A model generated the notes under the pieces. That model was given only the letters and a program-made list of their open reading frames with translations. It searched no databases and had not been told where the DNA came from. Below, one piece after another: positions 8,950-17,315 of a DNA stretch of 64,000 nt. Numbering within the stretch: position 1 is the first letter of the stretch; each line of letters begins with the position of its first letter. Position numbers and translations under genes: made by a program. Where the stretch lies: positions 62,001 to 126,000 of the forward strand of contig ONRC01000002.1 in NCBI GenBank assembly GCA_900320085.1, given 5' to 3'. This DNA is from an uncultured Eubacteriales bacterium. GTDB lineage: Bacteria; Bacillota; Clostridia; Christensenellales; Aristaeellaceae.

Positions 8950-11910
8950 TTACCAGCTTCCCTGGGCGTTGGCCATAGCCTGGGTCAGCGCGCCCATGGC
9001 GGCAGCGAGGACATCGCTGGAGCCCCCGGAGGACAGGGCGCCGCTCAGATTCTCGATGGCGTAATACAGCGCCGCATACCCCGGATGCTCCTGCGGCAGA
9101 TTGGCCAACAGCTGCCGGGCCACGTCCAGCAGCCGCTGGGCGTCGGAAACCATCTGCTGATTGACCAGCGTCTGCTCTGTATAGAACACAGGCGTCTGAT
9201 GCAGCATGCAGGTGCGGCTTTGCAGCATCGCGTCGTTGGCGCTGCTGTCGCTGGTCAGGCGCAGGCTGGCGTATTCGCCCAGGTAATCCGTCAAAACGTT
9301 TTGGTAACTGGTTCCGGTAAAGTCATACAGCGGATGGCCGATGGGCAGGATCACCACGCCCTTGCTGCTGTGGGCAGGGCAGAAGCCCGTGGCCAGCATC
9401 CCGCTCTGGTCGCACACATCCAGGACATAGTGCATCTGGCAGGTGACGGTGGGCACGCTGTCCGCGGGCCAGTAATCGGTGGTGGTGCCATAGCCCATCA
9501 CATCGTAGCGGCAGGCGTCGGAGGCCAGCTGGCCGGACACGTTGCAGGTGGTCACCTTGACCAAACCGTAGTCGGAGGCGCTGCCTTCCATGATGTCCCG
9601 GTTGTCCAGACCCTGGTGGATAGGCTGCATGAACGCCTTCCACAGCTTCGCGGCGCTGTTGCCGCCGGTGGTCTTGGAGGACAGGGCCTTGTAGTTATCG
9701 TGGCCGATCCAGACAGTGCCGCAGTACCAGCCGGTGAGCCCGGCGAAGAACACGCCCTTCTGGTCGGAGTTGGTGCCGGTTTTGCCCGCCACGGTCTGGC
9801 CGGAGATTTTGGCAGCGGTTCCGGTGCCGGAGGACACGACGTCCTTCATCATGTCCACGGTCAGCCAGGCGGTGGAGGCTTTGAACACCTGCCGCCGGGT
9901 CTGGTTGGCGTGGGAATCGTAGATGATCCTTTGGTTGCTGTCGGCAATGCCCTTGAAGGTGATGGGGCTTTGGTACACGCCGCCGTTGCCCAGCACGCCG
10001 AAGGCCACGGCCATTTCCACGGGAGAAATGCCGCTGCTGCCCAGGGCCAGGCCGAAGGGCGTCCGGTTGATGTGCTCCTCCGATACGCCCAGCCGCAGCA
10101 GGAAGTCCGCCGAGCGCTCCACGCCCACAAAGTTCATCAGGGCGTAGGCCGCCGCGGTGTTGTCGCTGCGGGTGATGGCGGTGCGCATGGTTTCAGGGCC
10201 GCGGTAGGAGGAGCCGCCGTAGTTCTGGGGCCAGGAGTCCTTGCCATCGCTGCCGCGCCAGCCGGCGATGGGCAGGGGCATATTATACAGGATAGAGCCC
10301 GCCCCCGCGCCCATTTCGATGGCCGGGGCGTAGACCGCGATGGGCTTGATGGAGGAGCCCACGGGCATGTTCATGTCCGAAGCGCGGTTCAGTGTCTTTC
10401 GTTTGGTGGGCGGCGTGCGGCTGCCCACGATGGCCTTGAGCTCGCCCGTGCGGTAATCCAGCACCACCGCCGCGGCCTGAGGCTGGATGATTTCGTCATA
10501 GGTGCCGTCAGCGTTCCGGGCGCGGTAAATCTTGTCCGACGGGTCGCGCAGGGCGGGATAGTCGGAATACGTCTCCAGCGTCTGCTCCACGATCTGCTGG
10601 ATGCGCGTATCCAAGGCCAGATAAACGTGGTAGCCGCCGGTGCGCAATTGCTGCTCCATCTTCGCCCGGTTCTGGGAGGTGTCCTCCAGGCCGTTGATGG
10701 AAAGCAGGGTTTTGATCACGTCCCGGATGGCGTATTCCACGTAATGAGCGTAGGGGTAGAGCGCCGTGGAGGAGGGGGACTTTTCCAGCACCGTGGCTTT
10801 GGCGGTGTCCAGGGCTTCCATGTATTGGTCGTAGGATATGAACTGGTTTTCGTACATGCAGCGCAGCACGTAGTCCGTCCGGTCGTTGGTGATCTTCTTA
10901 TAATCGGTGGTGTCGCTCTGGCGGGTATAATAATTCCGGCGGGGATTATAATAGTAGGGGTTCCGCGTCATGCCCGCCAGCATGGCGCATTCCCGCAGAC
11001 TCAGGTCGTTCAGGTTGTCTTTGCCGAAATAGTTGTAGGCGGCCACCTTCACGCCGTAATAGTCCTCGCCCAGGTAAATGGTGTTCAGGTAGGATTCCAG
11101 GATTTCGTTTTTTGTGTACCGGGTTTCCAGCTGCATGGCCAGATAGGCTTCCTGAATTTTGCGCTTGTAGGACTGCTCGCTGGACAGCAGCGTGTTCTTG
11201 ATCAATTGTTGGGTGATGGTGGAGCCACCCTGCTGCCCGCCGGTGACGAAATTGCTGATGAACGCGCCGACGATGCGCTTGACGTCGATGCCGTTGTGGG
11301 TGTAAAACCGCGCGTCCTCCACCGCCACAAAGGCGTTGCGCAGCTGCATGGGCATCGTGTCGATACTTACCATGATGCGGTTTTCCGTGCCCTTGTAGTC
11401 GGTGATCAGGTTGCCCTCCGCGTCATAGATGAAAGAGGTCTGGGCCTGCTCGTCGATGGCGGTCAGGTCCAGGGTAGGCGCGGTTTCCATATACGCCTTC
11501 GCCACGCCGATCACCGCGCCCAGCCCCGCCAGCATAAAAATCAGCGTCAGCAGGATCAGGGTACGGAAAGCGTTCACCGCCACCGCCAGAATAAAGGAAG
11601 GCTTGCGGGTGCGGGGCTTAAAAATGGTATGCTTGGGAAGCTGCTCCTCGTCCTCGTCATACTGGTCCTCCCCCAGCCATTCGCTGGAGAAGCCCTGGTT
11701 TTCCGCCGCGATATAGGGAGAAGAAACATCCGGGATGTATTCGCCGTCGGTTTCTTCCGGGGCATAGTCGTATTGCTCCTGCTCGGCCAGAGCTTCCTCA
11801 TCAAAGCCGTCATCCGCAGGATATGCTTCTTCTCCGGCAGCGCCGTCCATCGCATCTTCCGGTATCAGACCGCCGTTGGGCGCATCCGGTTCAGTCCAGT
11901 TTTTTTTCAC
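8950..11910 (-). CDS. Class A penicillin-binding protein (transglycosylase/transpeptidase)
   Basis: A 986-residue bifunctional peptidoglycan synthase. An acidic cytoplasmic tail (about residues 1-110, many Asp/Glu/Tyr) precedes one membrane anchor (about 115-140). The GT51 glycosyltransferase domain follows, with EDARFYTHNGID (catalytic Glu), GGSTITQQLIKN and the KIQEAYLAMQLE stretch. The transpeptidase domain has the active-site SSIKP near residue 521, SDN near 590 and KTG near 708. A C-terminal extension of about 200 residues has a few Cys and is helical at the end. The start is GTG with AAGGAGA 7 bases upstream. The gene is transcribed alone from its own promoter. It is longer than typical PBP1a (700-850 residues) because of both tails. 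Confidence 0.95.
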   Translation of the reverse strand: MKKNWTEPDAPNGGLIPEDAMDGAAGEEAYPADDGFDEEALAEQEQYDYAPEETDGEYIPDVSSPYIAAENQGFSSEWLGEDQYDEDEEQLPKHTIFKPRTRKPSFILAVAVNAFRTLILLTLIFMLAGLGAVIGVAKAYMETAPTLDLTAIDEQAQTSFIYDAEGNLITDYKGTENRIMVSIDTMPMQLRNAFVAVEDARFYTHNGIDVKRIVGAFISNFVTGGQQGGSTITQQLIKNTLLSSEQSYKRKIQEAYLAMQLETRYTKNEILESYLNTIYLGEDYYGVKVAAYNYFGKDNLNDLSLRECAMLAGMTRNPYYYNPRRNYYTRQSDTTDYKKITNDRTDYVLRCMYENQFISYDQYMEALDTAKATVLEKSPSSTALYPYAHYVEYAIRDVIKTLLSINGLEDTSQNRAKMEQQLRTGGYHVYLALDTRIQQIVEQTLETYSDYPALRDPSDKIYRARNADGTYDEIIQPQAAAVVLDYRTGELKAIVGSRTPPTKRKTLNRASDMNMPVGSSIKPIAVYAPAIEMGAGAGSILYNMPLPIAGWRGSDGKDSWPQNYGGSSYRGPETMRTAITRSDNTAAAYALMNFVGVERSADFLLRLGVSEEHINRTPFGLALGSSGISPVEMAVAFGVLGNGGVYQSPITFKGIADSNQRIIYDSHANQTRRQVFKASTAWLTVDMMKDVVSSGTGTAAKISGQTVAGKTGTNSDQKGVFFAGLTGWYCGTVWIGHDNYKALSSKTTGGNSAAKLWKAFMQPIHQGLDNRDIMEGSASDYGLVKVTTCNVSGQLASDACRYDVMGYGTTTDYWPADSVPTVTCQMHYVLDVCDQSGMLATGFCPAHSSKGVVILPIGHPLYDFTGTSYQNVLTDYLGEYASLRLTSDSSANDAMLQSRTCMLHQTPVFYTEQTLVNQQMVSDAQRLLDVARQLLANLPQEHPGYAALYYAIENLSGALSSGGSSDVLAAAMGALTQAMANAQGSW

Positions 11911-11971
11911 CGTGTGTCTCCTTAATCATCATCAAACGCCGCAGCGTTTTTGAAGGCGCATTTCCTTGTTC

Positions 11972-12001
11972 AGTATACCACAACCACAGGGGAAAAAACA
12001 A
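11972..12001 (-). promoter_or_regulatory. Promoter of the PBP gene
   Basis: On the minus strand, TTGTTT (12001-11996), an 18-base spacer and TATACT (11977-11972), about 62 bases upstream of the GTG start. Confidence 0.6.
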
Positions 12002-12026
12002 TCCCCGCAGTGATACAACGAAGGAG

Positions 12027-12047
12027 GAACGGCAAATCGTGCCGTTC
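12027..12047. other. Hairpin in the PBP-glmM intergenic region
   Basis: A perfect 8-base-pair stem GAACGGCA / TGCCGTTC with a 5-base loop, between two divergent promoters (gap 11911-12264). A ribosome-site-like AAGGAGG precedes it, but no reading frame follows. Role unknown; it may be a protein-binding palindrome. Confidence 0.35.
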
Positions 12048-12145
12048 AAGCGATAAACAAGCAGGCACAATCAGAGCGATAATTATCATTTACAAGCATT
12101 TAGGTGCAAAGTTTAGCATGTCATTTGATTGAAATTGGCAACATT

Positions 12146-12195
12146 TGTTGAAACTGGTCAACAGTCTTGACATCCAATTTCAGGTAGATTATAAT
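12146..12195 (+). promoter_or_regulatory. glmM promoter with an adjoining perfect palindrome
   Basis: A perfect TTGACA (12167-12172), 17-base spacer and TATAAT (12190-12195). Just upstream, TGTTGA (12146-12151) and TCAACA (12158-12163) form a perfect inverted repeat with a 6-base centre, ending 4 bases before the -35. That position suits an operator or activator site, but no regulator is identified. Confidence 0.85.
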
Positions 12196-12264
12196 GTCTG
12201 CGTTCATTTTATGAACAAGAAACGCGCCGGAAACAAAGCAAACGGCGCAAGGAGGACGCAAGGT

Positions 12265-13611
12265 ATGGGCAAGTATTTCGGCACGGACGGGTTCCGTGGG
12301 GAAGCGAACGTCAACCTGACCGTGGAACATGCTTTTAAGGTAGGACGCTATATTGGTTATTATTACGGACGGGGCCACAAAGCCCGCATCGTCATCGGCA
12401 AGGACACCCGCCTGTCCAGCTATATGTTTGAATACGCCCTGGCCGCGGGCCTGACCGCCAGCGGCGCGGACGTGTACCTGCTGCACGTGACCACCACGCC
12501 TTCTGTGGCCTATGTGACCCGCAGCGAACGGTTTGACTGCGGTATTATGATCTCCGCCAGCCACAACCCTTATTATGACAACGGCATCAAGCTGATCAAC
12601 GGCAACGGTGAAAAGATGGCCGACGAAGTGACCGCCCAGATCGAAAAGTACATCGACGGCGAGCTGCCCGAAGCGCCCTACGCCACCCGGGACAATATTG
12701 GCCGCACCATCGACTACGCCGCAGGCCGCAACCGCTACATCGGTTATTTGATCTCCCTGGCCCGCTTCTCCTTCAAGGGTGTGAAGGTAGGCCTGGACTG
12801 CGCCAACGGCTCCACCTGGATGATCGCCAAATCCGTGTTCGAGGCTCTCGGCGCGGAAACCTACGTGATCAACAACCATCCCGACGGCGTGAACATCAAC
12901 ACCAACTGCGGCTCCACCCACATCGAGGGCCTGCAAAAGTACGTGCTGGAAAACCATCTGGACGTGGGCTTTGCCTACGACGGCGACGCCGACCGCTGCC
13001 TGGCTGTGGACGAAAAGGGCAACCTGATCGACGGCGACCTGATCCTGTACATCTACGGCACCTATATGAAGCAGCGCGACAAGCTGACCACCAACACGGT
13101 CGTATCCACCATGATGAGCAACTACGGCTTCACCAAGGCGCTCAAGGAAGCGGGCATCGACTGGATGCAGACCCAGGTGGGCGACCGGTTCGTGTATGAG
13201 TGCATGCGCCAGGGCGGCCATCTGCTGGGCGGCGAGGAAAGCGGTCACATCATCTTCGCCAAGTACGCCACCACCGGCGACGGCGTGCTGACCTCCATCA
13301 AGCTCATGCAGGCCATGCTGGACCAGAAGCTGCCGCTTTCCAAGCTGGCGGAGCCCGTGACTCTGTATCCCAAGGTTTTGAAGAATGTCCGCGTCACCGA
13401 CAAGGACGAAGCCATCAACAACCCCGCCGTGCAGGCGGCCTATGACCGCGTGCAAAAGGAGCTGGAAGGCGACGGCCGCGCGCTGCTGCGCAAGAGCGGC
13501 ACCGAGCCGGTCATCCGCGTGATGGTGGAAGCCAGCGAAAAGGAAACCTGCCAGAAGTGGGTGGACTATATCGTGGACGCGATGAAGCAGGAAAAGCTGA
13601 TCAAAGAATAA
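12265..13611 (+). CDS. glmM: Phosphoglucosamine mutase
   Basis: 448 residues, the usual GlmM length. It interconverts glucosamine-6-phosphate and glucosamine-1-phosphate for UDP-GlcNAc and so for peptidoglycan. The N-terminus KYFGTDGFRGEAN, the phosphoserine loop SASHNPYYDNG near residue 97, the metal loop DGDADRCLAVD near 240 and the substrate loop GEESGHI are all present, with the C-terminal phosphate-binding RKSGTEPVIRVM. The start at 12265 has AAGGAGG upstream; earlier in-frame codons run back through the promoter and are rejected. In many Firmicutes glmM follows cdaA-cdaR; here those genes are 25 kb away. A GlmU-like acyltransferase gene follows after a heptamer repeat. Confidence 0.96.
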   Translation: MGKYFGTDGFRGEANVNLTVEHAFKVGRYIGYYYGRGHKARIVIGKDTRLSSYMFEYALAAGLTASGADVYLLHVTTTPSVAYVTRSERFDCGIMISASHNPYYDNGIKLINGNGEKMADEVTAQIEKYIDGELPEAPYATRDNIGRTIDYAAGRNRYIGYLISLARFSFKGVKVGLDCANGSTWMIAKSVFEALGAETYVINNHPDGVNINTNCGSTHIEGLQKYVLENHLDVGFAYDGDADRCLAVDEKGNLIDGDLILYIYGTYMKQRDKLTTNTVVSTMMSNYGFTKALKEAGIDWMQTQVGDRFVYECMRQGGHLLGGEESGHIIFAKYATTGDGVLTSIKLMQAMLDQKLPLSKLAEPVTLYPKVLKNVRVTDKDEAINNPAVQAAYDRVQKELEGDGRALLRKSGTEPVIRVMVEASEKETCQKWVDYIVDAMKQEKLIKE

Positions 13612-13616
13612 ATTCA

Positions 13617-13727
13617 GGTAGGAGGTATGAGGTAGGAAGTAGGAGGTTTATATTGTTAAGCGATCAAGCGTTAGATCGTACTTGTATATAAAACCTCCTA
13701 CCTCCTCCTTCCTACCTCCTACCTTTG
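13617..13727. repeat. Heptamer inverted repeat, family B, copy 1
   Basis: The left arm has GTAGGAG GTATGAG GTAGGAA GTAGGAG then TTTATA (13617-13652). The right arm has TATAAAA then CTCCTAC-type units (13687-13727). The loop is about 34 bases. The arm starts 5 bases after the glmM stop codon, and the next gene in the same direction starts 27 bases after the element. The purine arm contains several AGGAGGT cores that resemble ribosome sites but have no start codon in place. Confidence 0.88.
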
Positions 13728-13753
13728 TCTAAAACTGTATTGAGGTGAATGAC

Positions 13754-14416
13754 ATGTATAAGACCGCAGACTTATTTGACCTTTCCCACACCCTGGCCGC
13801 GCCCCTTTTGGAAAAGACCGAATACCCCTGGGAAGCGCTGGATGGGATCAAGGACTTTATTCTGGCGCTGGGGCCGACGCTGCCCAAAGACGAATACGAC
13901 GAAGTGAAGCCCGACGTATGGGTGGCGAAGGACGCGACGGTGTATCCTTCCGCGCTGCTGAACCCGCCCTGCATCATCGGGCACAAGACCGAAGTGCGCC
14001 ACTGCGCGTTCATCCGCGGCAGCGCGCTGGTGGGCGACGGCGCGGTGGTGGGGAACTCTGTGGAAATCAAAAACGCCATCCTGTTTGACGGTGTTCAGGT
14101 GCCCCACTTCAATTATGTGGGCGACTCCGTGATGGGCTACAAGAGCCACATGGGCGCGGGCTCCGTCACCTCCAACGTCAAGAGCGACAAGACCCTGGTG
14201 GTGGTGAAGGACGGCAAAGAGGAAATCGCCACGGGCCGCAAGAAGTTCGGCGCCATGGTGGGCGATTTTGTGGAAGTGGGCTGCAACAGCGTGCTGAACC
14301 CCGGCACCGTGCTGGGAAAGCGGGCCAGCGTGTATCCCACCTCCTGTGTCCGCGGCGTCATTCCCGCCGACCATATCTTTAAAAACAAAAACGAAATCGT
14401 CCTGCGGAAAAAGTAA
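13754..14416 (+). CDS. Left-handed beta-helix acyltransferase, GlmU C-domain-like
   Basis: A 220-residue protein with hexapeptide-repeat (left-handed beta-helix) pattern from about residue 55 to the end, matching proteins often named UDP-N-acetylglucosamine pyrophosphorylase in gut Firmicutes. It lacks a nucleotidyltransferase domain, so it is at most the acetyltransferase half of GlmU. Landmarks are PPCIIGHKTEVRHCAFIRG, YVGDSVMGYKSHMGAGSV and ATGRKKFGAMVGD. Its place right after glmM suggests acetylation of glucosamine-1-phosphate. The ATG at 13754 has GAGGTG 6 bases upstream and is preferred to a GTG at 13745. A terminator follows. The exact substrate is inferred. Confidence 0.82.
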   Translation: MYKTADLFDLSHTLAAPLLEKTEYPWEALDGIKDFILALGPTLPKDEYDEVKPDVWVAKDATVYPSALLNPPCIIGHKTEVRHCAFIRGSALVGDGAVVGNSVEIKNAILFDGVQVPHFNYVGDSVMGYKSHMGAGSVTSNVKSDKTLVVVKDGKEEIATGRKKFGAMVGDFVEVGCNSVLNPGTVLGKRASVYPTSCVRGVIPADHIFKNKNEIVLRKK

Positions 14417-14429
14417 GCGCAGGCAAAGC

Positions 14430-14457
14430 AAGGCAGCGGCAAATGCCCTGCCTTTTT
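14430..14457 (+). terminator. Terminator after GlmU-like gene
   Basis: AAGGCAG / CTGCCTT with an inner GGC/GCC pairing and a TTTTT tail. Confidence 0.75.
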
Positions 14458-14497
14458 CTATGCTTTTCTGTATCTGTTCAGATGTGTCTGTTATATG

Positions 14498-14802
14498 GCT
14501 ACTTTAAATCACGAACACAAGTTTGAAAGGTAACTCCTAAAGCCTTCCCCTCACAGGGGAAGGTGTCAGGCGCGAAGCCAAGATAGAAAGTGTGTTCAAG
14601 CCAATTCGCGCCTGACGGATGAGGTGCTCCTCCCTGTTGCTTGTTCATATATTGTCGGGTGAGTTTACCTCATCCGTGCCGTGCGAAAAGGCTTGACTTC
14701 TCTCTCAATCTTGCTTTCGCGCGGCCCACCTTCCCCTGCGAGGGGAAGGCTTTTGGGTTGGTTCCCTTCAGCTTACATTAAGAGTTAGTGATTTAAAGTG
14801 CC
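14498..14802. repeat. Multi-stem intergenic element, family D, copy 1
   Basis: The 500-base gap 14417-14928 is largely this element. The core (about 14524-14760) has two halves in inverted orientation. Each half starts with a terminal hairpin (CCTTCCCCT/AGGGGAAGG), then a second GC stem, then CGGATGAGGT facing a central loop. The left second stem is TCAGGCGCGAA/TTCGCGCCTGA; the right one is GGCCGCGCG with a partner. The core is flanked by a perfect 12-base inverted repeat ACTTTAAATCAC (14501-14512) and its complement (14788-14799). A second copy lies in the opposite orientation near 59.75 kb. I recall similar CCTTCCCCT-type palindromes in other gut Clostridia, but cannot search here. Confidence 0.82.
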
Positions 14803-14840
14803 TTTTCAAGTATCGGCCGCATCGTTGCGTTTTTCTTTGC

Positions 14841-14870
14841 TTTACAGAAAACGGGTTCCCGTGATATAAT
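14841..14870 (+). promoter_or_regulatory. Promoter of ybaB-recR-tdk operon
   Basis: TTTACA (14841-14846), an 18-base spacer and a perfect TATAAT (14865-14870). Confidence 0.8.
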
Positions 14871-14928
14871 AACCGGGTGAGAATAAAAAGCGCAAACGCG
14901 CGTTGTGAGTTTAAGGAGGAAAACCATT

Positions 14929-15270
14929 ATGGCACGGAATCAATTCGCCGGGTTCGGCGGCGGCCCCAACATTCAGCAGCTGATGCGCCAGGCCCAAAAG
15001 ATGCAGGAGCAGATGACCAAGGCCCAGGAAGAGCTGGACGAAAAAGTATACGAAGCCAGCGCGGGCGGCGGGATGGTGACCTGCAAGGTTTCCGGCAAGC
15101 GGGAGCTGCTGGAGCTGACCATCAAGCCCGAAGCCGTGGACCCCGACGATGTGGAAATGCTTCAGGACATGATCATGGCCGCGGTGAACGAAGCGCTGCG
15201 CACCGGCGAACAGACCCGGGAGGAAACCATGGAAAAAATGGCCCCCGCCGGCATGGGCAGGATGTTCTGA
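14929..15270 (+). CDS. ybaB: YbaB/EbfC nucleoid-associated protein
   Basis: A 113-residue DNA-binding protein of the YbaB/EbfC family, which forms tweezer-like dimers. Features are the helical N-terminus (NIQQLMRQAQKMQEQMTKAQ), the GGGMVTCKVSGKREL beta region and the conserved DPDDVEMLQDMI stretch. A Phe/Gly-rich N-terminus and a Met/Gly C-terminus are normal. AAGGAGG lies 9 bases before the ATG. It is the first gene of the operon; the recR start lies 1 base after its stop, the usual ybaB-recR pairing. dnaX, often the preceding gene, is absent here. Confidence 0.93.
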   Translation: MARNQFAGFGGGPNIQQLMRQAQKMQEQMTKAQEELDEKVYEASAGGGMVTCKVSGKRELLELTIKPEAVDPDDVEMLQDMIMAAVNEALRTGEQTREETMEKMAPAGMGRMF

Positions 15271-15271
15271 G

Positions 15272-15871
15272 ATGGCGGAAGCGAATGATCCCATCGCCCG
15301 GATGGCGCTGCAATTATCGCGCCTGCCGGGCATCGGGCAAAAGAGCGCCCAGCGCCTGGCCTATCATATCGCCGGGATGCCGCTGGACGATGTGAAGGAG
15401 CTGGCCGCCGCCCTGTGGCAGGGGCGGAAGGCCCTTCGTTTTTGCGCCCGCTGCGGTAACTATACCCAGGAGGAATTCTGTCCCATCTGCCTGAACGAGG
15501 AACGGCACAACGGCCAGATCTGCGTGGTGCGCGACGCCCGGGACGTGGCCGCCGTGGAGCGGATGCGGGATTTTAAGGGCCTCTACCACGTGCTGGGGGG
15601 CACCCTGTCGCCCATGAACGGCATCGGCCCGGACGACATCCGCATCAAGGAACTGCTCCAAAGGCTGGGTACCGAGGACGTGCAGGAAGTGATCCTGGCT
15701 ACCAACCCGGATATCGAGGGCGAAGCCACCGCCGCTTATCTCGCCCGGCTCATCAAGCCCATGGGCGTGAAGGTGAGCCGCATTTCCTACGGCGTGCCCG
15801 TGGGCAGCGACCTGGAATACGCGGACGAAGTAACGCTGGCCAAGGCGATGGAAGGACGGCGGGAACTGTAA
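15272..15871 (+). CDS. recR: Recombination mediator protein RecR
   Basis: 199 residues, the standard length. RecR works with RecF and RecO to load RecA at gaps. The N-terminal helix-hairpin-helix region has LSRLPGIGQKSAQRLAYH, the zinc finger is CARCGNYTQEEFCPIC (about residues 57-72), and the Toprim domain includes the VVRDARDVAAVERM and LATNPDIEGEATA segments. The C-terminal Walker-B-like ISYGVPVGSDLEYADE is intact. It is translationally coupled to ybaB upstream and to tdk downstream (TAATG overlap). Confidence 0.97.
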   Translation: MAEANDPIARMALQLSRLPGIGQKSAQRLAYHIAGMPLDDVKELAAALWQGRKALRFCARCGNYTQEEFCPICLNEERHNGQICVVRDARDVAAVERMRDFKGLYHVLGGTLSPMNGIGPDDIRIKELLQRLGTEDVQEVILATNPDIEGEATAAYLARLIKPMGVKVSRISYGVPVGSDLEYADEVTLAKAMEGRREL

Positions 15872-16461
15872 TGCTCCATTTTTATCATGGCGTGATGGGC
15901 TCCAGCAAAACGGCGCAATTGCTCATGCAGCGCTATAATTATATGCAATTGGGCCTCAAGGTGGCGCTGGTGAAGCCTGCCGTGGATACGCGCATCTCCG
16001 TGAACACGGTGTATTCCCGCGTAGGGCTCCAGGCGGAAGCCGACCTGGTGCTGGCGGCGGGCCACAGCTTCCGGGAGCAGGTGAACTGGCTGGCGGTGCA
16101 GCACGCGCATTCGGACTTTCAATATGTGTTCGTGGACGAAGCGCAGTTTCTGACCGAAGACCAGGTGCAGGAAATGGCCGACATGGCCGATGACCTGGAG
16201 ATCTTCTGCTACGGCCTGAAAACGGACTTCATGGGCCAGTTCTTCCCCGGCTCGGCGGCGCTGCTGCGGCTGGCGGAGGACATCCAGGAGGTCACCGGCT
16301 CCCTGTGCTGGTGCGGCAAAAAGGCCACCATGAACACCCGCGTGGACGGCAAGGGAAACGTGATCAAGCAGGGCGCGCAGGTATTGATCGACAATCAGAA
16401 CGAAATTCGCTATATCGGCCTGTGCTACCAGCATTGGCGGGATGGAAAATCCCACGCCTGA
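15871..16461 (+). CDS. tdk: Thymidine kinase (type II)
   Basis: A 196-residue salvage enzyme that phosphorylates thymidine to dTMP. The P-loop reads GVMGSSKTA, close to the E. coli form (AMNAGKS) rather than the GPMFSGKT form of Bacillus. VDEAQFL holds the catalytic Glu, and the lasso region carries GKGNVIKQGAQVLI. Zinc ligands are CWC (about residue 148) and the C-terminal CYQHW; the second zinc pair looks partly replaced by His. The start overlaps the recR stop by one base, so translation is coupled. Length and motifs agree with a functional enzyme. Confidence 0.93.
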   Translation: MLHFYHGVMGSSKTAQLLMQRYNYMQLGLKVALVKPAVDTRISVNTVYSRVGLQAEADLVLAAGHSFREQVNWLAVQHAHSDFQYVFVDEAQFLTEDQVQEMADMADDLEIFCYGLKTDFMGQFFPGSAALLRLAEDIQEVTGSLCWCGKKATMNTRVDGKGNVIKQGAQVLIDNQNEIRYIGLCYQHWRDGKSHA

Positions 16462-16480
16462 GACGAAAGGACGTGACCGG

Positions 16481-17248
16481 ATGAAAATCGGTTTTTGCGC
16501 CAAGATCGACCGCATCGGCGAAATCGCCGGAGCGGGGTATGATTATATTGAAATGCCCGTCACCGCGGCGGCAGACTGGACGGATGAAGAATTTGAACGG
16601 AATCTGAAAATCCTTCAAACAGCGGGCATCCCCGCGCCCGCGTTCAACGTGCTGTTTCCGGGTGGCATCGCCCTGCTTTCTCCTGACACGAAGGACGAAG
16701 TGATCACCGACTATCTGCATCGTGCGCTGGCCCGCGTGCAGGCGTTGGGCGGAAAGACCGTGGTGTTTGGCAGCGGCAAAAGCCGTATGCATCCGGAGGA
16801 GGTATCCTATGACGCGGCCTTCCGCCGCCTGATCGACGTGACCCGCCTGATCGGGGACGCGGCGGCAAAGCACGATATCACCATCGTGATCGAGCCATTG
16901 AACCGGGGAGAGACCAACATGATCAATTCCGTGGCCGAAGGCGCGTGCCTGCGGGCGGCGGTGAACCATCCCAACGTGCAGCTGCTGGCGGACTATTACC
17001 ACATCGCCCTGGAGCGTCACGACCCCGCGGACCTCAAGCGGCTGGGCGGCATCGCCCACTGCCATCTTGCCACGGAGATCGGGCGGAAAGCGCCGCTGGA
17101 AGCCGAACCGGGCTTTTCAGCTTTGTTCTCCGCCATGAAGCAAACCGGCTATCCGGGCCTCGTCAGCGTGGAAGGCCGCTGCGACGATCTGTCCAAGGAC
17201 GGCCCCGCCACGGTGGCGCTGCTCAAACGGCTGTGGGAAGAAGCCTGA
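16481..17248 (+). CDS. Sugar phosphate isomerase/epimerase-type TIM barrel
   Basis: A 255-residue AP-endonuclease-2/xylose-isomerase-like TIM barrel. Metal ligands are probably the Glu of VIEPLNRGETN, the Asp/His of LLADYYHI, the His of IAHCHLAT and the Glu of VSVEGRCDD. The family includes hydroxypyruvate isomerase, tagatose-3-epimerase-like and inosose dehydratase-type proteins; the substrate cannot be told. The start at 16481 has AAAGGACG 8 bases upstream; an in-frame ATG at 16442 lies inside tdk. It follows tdk by 19 bases, so it belongs to the same operon although unrelated in function. A convergent terminator follows. Confidence 0.82.
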   Translation: MKIGFCAKIDRIGEIAGAGYDYIEMPVTAAADWTDEEFERNLKILQTAGIPAPAFNVLFPGGIALLSPDTKDEVITDYLHRALARVQALGGKTVVFGSGKSRMHPEEVSYDAAFRRLIDVTRLIGDAAAKHDITIVIEPLNRGETNMINSVAEGACLRAAVNHPNVQLLADYYHIALERHDPADLKRLGGIAHCHLATEIGRKAPLEAEPGFSALFSAMKQTGYPGLVSVEGRCDDLSKDGPATVALLKRLWEEA

Positions 17249-17269
17249 TTTTTTATAATGTAATCGCAC

Positions 17270-17300
17270 AAAAGCGGAAGGCAACGCGCCTTCCGCTTTT
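17270..17300. terminator. Bidirectional terminator between convergent genes
   Basis: A 13-base-pair stem AAAAGCGGAAGGC / GCCTTCCGCTTTT with a 5-base loop. A-rich and T-rich flanks serve both the isomerase operon and the rubrerythrin gene. Confidence 0.93.
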
Positions 17301-17315
17301 GCTGTACAGAAATAA

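Noticed and set aside
8773-11925. A 1050-residue open frame on the plus strand opposite the PBP gene
   Set aside because: It is an antisense shadow rich in Gly, His and Val with no ribosome site; the minus-strand frame has full PBP motifs.
12074-12090. A Fur-box-like GATAATTATC near 12080
   Set aside because: Only a short palindrome, about 185 bases before glmM and not near an iron gene; too weak to call.
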